Shown here one piece after another: positions 20,829 through 24,549 of a DNA stretch of 24,549 bases. Positions within the stretch are counted from its first letter, which is position 1. The number at the start of each line of letters is the position of its first letter. The notes beneath the pieces were generated by a model. It saw only the letters and a list, made by a program, of their open reading frames with translations. It ran no database searches and was not told the origin of the DNA. The translations under genes and the position numbers were made by a program. This DNA comes from an uncultured Clostridia bacterium (GTDB lineage Bacteria > Bacillota > Clostridia > Christensenellales > Aristaeellaceae), in NCBI GenBank assembly GCA_946410395.1, contig CAMKAE010000005.1, forward strand, positions 1-24,549. The letters are read 5' to 3'.

Positions 20829-23024
20829 ATGCTGATGCCTGTGCTGATCTTCGGCCCGATGCTCTGCGCCCCGGCGGCGTATGTCGTCGGCCGCCGCTCC
20901 GCCGCCGCGCGCAGCGCGCTGGTGGCTGCCGTGTGCGCCTTGACGCTGTGCGGCACGCTTTTGCTGTGGCGGGAGGAGACCGTGCTGGAAATCCCCGCCT
21001 TCTGCGGCCTGGGCCTGCATCTGCGCGCCGACGGCTTCCGCAGCATGTACGCCACGGTGGCGGCATTCATGTGGACCCTGACAGGCCTGTTCTCCCCGGA
21101 ATACTTCGCCCACTACCACAACCGCGGCCGGTATTTTCTCTTCAACCTGATCACCCTCGGGGCGACCCTGGGCGTGCTCTGCTCCGACGACCTGTACACC
21201 ACGCTGGTCTTCTTTGAGGTCATGTCCCTGACCAGCTATCCCTGGGTGGCCCACGAGGAGACGGAGGGCGCCCTGCGGGCCGCGGACACCTACCTGGCGG
21301 TGGCGGTCATCGGCGGCCTGACCACGCTGATGGGGCTGTTCCTGCTCTGGCATGAGCTGGGCACCCTGTCCTTTGACGGGATCCGGGCCGCCGTCGCCGC
21401 CCGGGGCGGCGCGGACGGGACCCTCACCGCCGCCGCCTGGCTGACCCTGTTCGGCTTCGCGGCCAAGGCCGGCCTGTTCCCGCTGCACATCTGGCTGCCC
21501 AAGGCGCATCCGGTGGCCCCGGCCCCGGCCTCCGCGCTGCTCTCCGGCATCCTGACCAAGACCGGCGTCTTCGGCATGGCGGTGGTGACCCTGCGGCTGA
21601 TGGCGGGCAATGCCGCCTTCGCCAACATCCTCCTGCTGCTGGGCGCGGTCACCATGAGCCTGGGCGCCGTGATGGCGCTGTTCTCCGTGGACCTGAAGCG
21701 CACCCTGGCCTGCTCCTCCGTCAGCCAGATCGGCTTCATCACGGTGGGCCTGGCCATGACGAGCCTGCTGGGCGAGGAGGGCGGCCTGGCTGCCTATGGC
21801 ACCGTGGAGCACATGCTGAACCACTCCCTGATCAAGCTGTGCCTGTTCATGTGCGCCGGCGTGGTGTTCATGAATCTCCACCGGCTGAACCTGAACGACA
21901 TCCGGGGCTTCGGGCGGAAAAAGCCGGTGCTGCACGTCTGCTTCCTGCTCGGCGCGCTGGCCATCGGCTGCGTCCCGCCCCTGGGCAGCGGCTTCAACAG
22001 CAAGAGCCTGCTGCACGAGGGCATCCTCGAATACATCCATCTGCTGCAGGAGGAGGATGCGCCCTGGGGGATCTACAAGGCCCTCGAGCTGCTCTTCATC
22101 TTCTCCGGCGGCCTGACCGTCGCCTACATGACCAAGCTCTACGTCTGCCTCTTCCACGAGAAGCACCCCACCCGGCAGGCGGCGTTCGACGCGATGGGCC
22201 GCACGTATCTGACCCGGCTCTCCGGCGCCGTGCTGCTGGCCAGCGCGGTGATCCTGCCGGCGCTGGGCCTCTTCGGCGGCGCGCTGCTCTCGCCCCTGGC
22301 GGCCCGGGCCATGCCCTTCTTCGGGCAGGAGCCGCTTTCCCACGCCGTCCACTATTTCTCCGGCGAAAACCTGCTGGGCGCTGCGGAATCCATCGCCGTC
22401 GGCGCGGCGGTCTACCTGCTTGTCGTCCGGCCATGGATGATGAAAAAGCAGCCCGACGGCACTCGGGTCTATGTGAACCGCTGGCCGGCGTGGCTCGACC
22501 TGGAGAACGGCCTGTACCGGCCGCTGCTGGCCTTGCTGGCGCGCTGCTTCGGCGCACTCTTCGCCTTCTTCGCGGGCATTCCGGACTCCGCCTTTGTGCG
22601 CGGCCTGGGCCGGGCCGTCGGGCGTGTGACCGCCTGGATCGGGCACATCCCGGACTCCGCGGCGGTGCTGCGGACAGTCCCGCGCCTCGTCACCGGCGTG
22701 ACACGGATCTTCGCGGAATGCCCGGAGCGCGTGGCCGCGGGGCTGCGGCGCACCGTGTTCCGCTGGCGCCATCAGAACCCCGACGCGCCGGTGGGCACAA
22801 ACGTCACCTGGCGGCTGGGCCGCTGGCTGGACCGGGTCGGCGCGCGCCTGAACGCGAGCATCCTCCGGGAGCATCCCATGCACGACGACTATGAGTATCG
22901 CCTGGCCCAGCAGCGGGAGGAATGGCGGGACGAGGTCGAGAAGGTGTTCCGCAGCTTCTCCTTCGGCCTGCTGCTGCTGGCCGCCGGCCTGCTGGCGGTC
23001 TTCCTGTACCTGGTGCTGCGCTGA
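20829..23024 (+). CDS. Large proton-channel subunit 4 (complex I subunit 5-like) with C-terminal extension
   Basis: A 731-residue protein. Residues 1-540 are a channel of the Proton_antipo_M family: VFFEVMSL (E130), GFAAKAGLFPLHIWLPKAHP (K213, H220), ILTKTGVFG (K244), HSLIKLCLF (K336) and GFNSKSLLHEG (K392). Residues about 541-705 form a hydrophilic, amphipathic region, including the near-repeat IPDSAFVRGLGRAVGRV/IPDSAAVLRTVPRLVTGV (584-600, 607-624), and a final membrane helix at about 711-729. NuoL uses a long lateral helix plus end helix to clamp the other channels; this tail may play the same part (inference). The ATG 20829 follows GAGGAGG by 6 nt. It ends the antiporter operon; no terminator was seen before the next promoter. 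Confidence 0.86.
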   Translation: MLMPVLIFGPMLCAPAAYVVGRRSAAARSALVAAVCALTLCGTLLLWREETVLEIPAFCGLGLHLRADGFRSMYATVAAFMWTLTGLFSPEYFAHYHNRGRYFLFNLITLGATLGVLCSDDLYTTLVFFEVMSLTSYPWVAHEETEGALRAADTYLAVAVIGGLTTLMGLFLLWHELGTLSFDGIRAAVAARGGADGTLTAAAWLTLFGFAAKAGLFPLHIWLPKAHPVAPAPASALLSGILTKTGVFGMAVVTLRLMAGNAAFANILLLLGAVTMSLGAVMALFSVDLKRTLACSSVSQIGFITVGLAMTSLLGEEGGLAAYGTVEHMLNHSLIKLCLFMCAGVVFMNLHRLNLNDIRGFGRKKPVLHVCFLLGALAIGCVPPLGSGFNSKSLLHEGILEYIHLLQEEDAPWGIYKALELLFIFSGGLTVAYMTKLYVCLFHEKHPTRQAAFDAMGRTYLTRLSGAVLLASAVILPALGLFGGALLSPLAARAMPFFGQEPLSHAVHYFSGENLLGAAESIAVGAAVYLLVVRPWMMKKQPDGTRVYVNRWPAWLDLENGLYRPLLALLARCFGALFAFFAGIPDSAFVRGLGRAVGRVTAWIGHIPDSAAVLRTVPRLVTGVTRIFAECPERVAAGLRRTVFRWRHQNPDAPVGTNVTWRLGRWLDRVGARLNASILREHPMHDDYEYRLAQQREEWRDEVEKVFRSFSFGLLLLAAGLLAVFLYLVLR

Positions 23025-23068
23025 GGCGGAAAACCCCCGAAAATTTAAACATTTCTTAAGAATTTATC

Positions 23069-23097
23069 TTTACAAACCTTGTGTTCTATGATATCAT
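23069..23097 (+). promoter_or_regulatory. Probable sigma-A promoter of the rpsM operon
   Basis: A -35 TTTACA (23069-23074), a 17-nt spacer and -10 TATCAT (23092-23097), lying in an AT-rich stretch (23041-23100) unlike the GC-rich surroundings. AT-rich upstream DNA (AAATTTAAAC, AAGAATTTAT) could be an UP element, as usual for ribosomal promoters. Confidence 0.7.
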
Positions 23098-23100
23098 AGG

Positions 23101-23382
23101 TTGGTTTCTCTCGCTGACGGCCGCCGGTGGGCGGCTGCATGCGCTTTCCCCGCGCATGTTCCATCGGTCCGGCAGAGGAGGAAAACCGTGCCCGTCCGCA
23201 CCCTGCGCTCCTTCCGACAGCGCGGCTGCGGACCGCCACGCGCTTGCTTTCACCAGGCGCCGGCAAAAAAGCTGCGGAAAGGCTCCGCTCCGGGGTGGGT
23301 TGCCCCTGAGAAAGCGCCGGACCGCGTCTTTCGGGCGGACCGAGACAGTCCCCCAAACAACATTTGGAGGTGCATTGCACAC
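23101..23382 (+). promoter_or_regulatory. Structured leader of the rpsM operon, with an in-frame GTG that has a strong ribosome binding site
   Basis: This 280-nt stretch between the promoter and rpsM lacks the infA and rpmJ genes often found there. It can fold into hairpins: GCCGCC with GGCGGC (23120-23125/23130-23135), CATGCGC with GCGCATG (23138-23144/23152-23158) and GGTCCG with CGGACC (23166-23171/23229-23234). A strong site AGAGGAGG lies 6-7 nt before a GTG at 23188. That GTG is in frame with rpsM and has no stop before it, which would add 65 low-complexity residues to S13. A translated leader or an autoregulatory RNA are possible; the ordinary S13 start (23383) is still preferred. Confidence 0.45.
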
Positions 23383-23760
23383 ATGGCACGCATTGCGGGC
23401 GTAGACCTGCCCAGAGAAAAGCGCGTGGAAATCGGCCTGACCTATATCTACGGGATCGGTCTGACCACTTCCCAGAAACTGCTCGCCGACGTCGGCATCA
23501 ACCCCGACACGCGGGTGAAGGATCTCTCCGAGACCGATATCAGCAAACTGCGTGATTACATCGAACACCACCTGAAGGTGGAGGGCGATCTGCGCCGTGA
23601 AGTCAGCTTAAACATCAAGCGGCTCATCGAGATCGGCTCCTATCGCGGTGTCCGTCATCGCCGCGGCCTGCCTGTCCGCGGTCAGAACACCAAGCAGAAT
23701 GCGCGCACCCGCAAGGGTCCCAAGCGGACCATTGCCGGCAAGAAGAAGGCCACCCGTTAA
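23383..23760 (+). CDS. rpsM: 30S ribosomal protein S13
   Basis: A 125-residue S13, a component of the 30S head that contacts the large subunit and P-site tRNA. The start MARIAGVDLPREKRVEIGLT and the motifs YIYGIG (15-25 region), GSYRGVRHRRGLPVRGQNTK (84-103) and the basic tail RTRKGPKRTIAGKKK are diagnostic. The ATG at 23383 follows GGAGG by 12 nt, slightly long. It opens the alpha operon (rpsM-rpsK-rpsD, with rpoA and rplQ expected outside the window). Confidence 0.98.
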   Translation: MARIAGVDLPREKRVEIGLTYIYGIGLTTSQKLLADVGINPDTRVKDLSETDISKLRDYIEHHLKVEGDLRREVSLNIKRLIEIGSYRGVRHRRGLPVRGQNTKQNARTRKGPKRTIAGKKKATR

Positions 23761-23801
23761 TCGCCTGACCTCTTCCAACAAGATATCGGAGGGAAAAAGA
23801 A

Positions 23802-24203
23802 ATGGCACCCAAGTCCAAGATGAAGAAGGTCGTGCGCAAGCGCAAGGAGCGCAAGCTCGTGGAGCGCGGCGCCGCCCATATCACTTCTTCTTTCAATAAC
23901 ACCATCGTGACCATCACGGACACGCAGGGCAACGCCCTGTCCTGGGCTTCCGCCGGCGGCCTCGGCTTCCGCGGCAGCAAGAAGAGCACGCCCTTTGCCG
24001 CGCAGATGGCAGCCGAAACCGCCGCCAACGCCGCCAAGGAATACGGCCTCAAGTCTGTGGAAGTGTACGTGAAGGGCCCCGGCTCCGGCCGTGAGGCCGC
24101 GATCCGCTCCCTGCAGGCCGCGGGTCTCGACGTGAGCATGATCAAGGACGTGACCCCCATCCCCCACAACGGATGCCGTCCGCCCAAGCGCCGCCGCGTG
24201 TAA
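23802..24203 (+). CDS. rpsK: 30S ribosomal protein S11
   Basis: A 133-residue S11 of the 30S platform, where it lies near the mRNA exit and 16S rRNA. It has the basic N-terminus (KMKKVVRKRKERK), AHITSSFNNTIVTITDTQGN at about 25-44, the GGLGFRGSKKSTPFAAQMAA block, and the C-terminal VTPIPHNGCRPPKRRRV. GGAGG lies 9 nt before the ATG. The gene is 41 nt after rpsM and 24 nt before rpsD, as in the usual operon. Confidence 0.99.
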   Translation: MAPKSKMKKVVRKRKERKLVERGAAHITSSFNNTIVTITDTQGNALSWASAGGLGFRGSKKSTPFAAQMAAETAANAAKEYGLKSVEVYVKGPGSGREAAIRSLQAAGLDVSMIKDVTPIPHNGCRPPKRRRV

Positions 24204-24227
24204 GGTATTGAAGGAGGACAAGAACAT

Positions 24228-24549
24228 ATGGCAGTCAACAAACAGCCGATCGCCAAGAAATGCCGCAGCTTCGACATTTCTCCGGCCGTGATGGGCTATG
24301 GCAACAAGAAGTCCAAGCGCAACCCCGGCGGCAACCGCCGCAGGAAGGTTTCCGAGTACGGCGCCCAGCTGAAGGAAAAGCAGAAGGTCAAGTTTGTCTA
24401 CGGCGTGCTCGAGAAGCAGTTCCATCATTATTATCTCAAGGCCGCCAACATGAAGGGCATCACCGGCGACAACATGCTGCGCCTGCTGGAGCAGCGGCTG
24501 GACAACGTGGTGTACCGCCTGGGCCTGGCCAAGACCCGCCGCATGGCGC
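24228..24549 (+). CDS. rpsD: 30S ribosomal protein S4, N-terminal part (cut by window edge)
   Basis: The first 107 residues of S4, a primary 16S rRNA-binding protein and, in many bacteria, a translational repressor of its own operon. It begins MAVNKQPIAKKCRSFDISPA, followed by KRNPGGNRRRKVSEYGAQLK and the S4-domain stretch LLEQRLDNVVYRLGLAKTRR. The N-terminal form with NPGGN instead of a Gly/Pro-rich Bacillus-type loop is the one usually seen in Clostridia. AAGGAGG lies 10 nt before the ATG. The rest of the S4 RNA-binding domain lies outside the window. Confidence 0.97.
   Translation, partial: MAVNKQPIAKKCRSFDISPAVMGYGNKKSKRNPGGNRRRKVSEYGAQLKEKQKVKFVYGVLEKQFHHYYLKAANMKGITGDNMLRLLEQRLDNVVYRLGLAKTRRMA

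Noticed and set aside
23025..23382. Degenerate infA or rpmJ upstream of rpsM
   Set aside because: No cysteine pattern of L36 or IF-1-like sequence could be found in any frame.

Overview
The window is 24.5 kb of high-GC DNA that looks like an uncultured or gut-type member of the Clostridia. The evidence is a methionine T-box in front of metG, strong GGAGG ribosome binding sites throughout, consensus sigma-A promoters, a DUF5711-type protein, a TGS/kinase-fused uridine kinase, and an S4 N-terminus of the Clostridia type. No phage, plasmid, CRISPR, rRNA or tRNA genes were seen. Genus cannot be assigned from the sequence alone.

Layout. Positions 1-7332 are transcribed leftward: cinA-recO (translationally overlapped), a metallophosphoesterase and an AEC-family permease, a 360-bp island of palindromic repeats, queH with a zinc-ribbon membrane protein, a DUF5711 protein, then a T-box leader and the 5' end of metG. 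From 7423 everything is rightward: proB-proA (proline synthesis), a SNF2-type helicase, a uridine-kinase-like nucleoside kinase ending in a clear intrinsic terminator, and a 9.6-kb ten-gene Mrp/Mbh-type cation/proton antiporter operon (13449-23024). Last comes the start of the alpha ribosomal operon, rpsM-rpsK-rpsD, which runs off the right edge.

The antiporter operon is the most unusual coding region. Its order is mrpE-F-G, a separate MbhD-like subunit, an MbhE-MrpB fusion, mrpC, then four different proton-channel (NuoL/M/N-like) subunits. MrpA, normally one long protein, is therefore split and redistributed, and the cluster has four candidate ion channels instead of the usual two. No hydrogenase or NADH module is present in the window, so it is either a stand-alone antiporter or the membrane arm of a complex encoded elsewhere.

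The most interesting non-coding signal is a 62-bp double-hairpin repeat found twice, 10.6 kb apart and in opposite orientations. The copies differ at 6 positions, and every change within a stem keeps base pairing, including one full two-sided compensatory change. One copy sits inside the loop of a larger palindromic repeat near queH. The other sits inside the antiporter operon between mrpF and mrpG, where it supplies the mrpF stop codon and abuts the mrpG ribosome binding site. Structured leaders precede the antiporter operon and rpsM.
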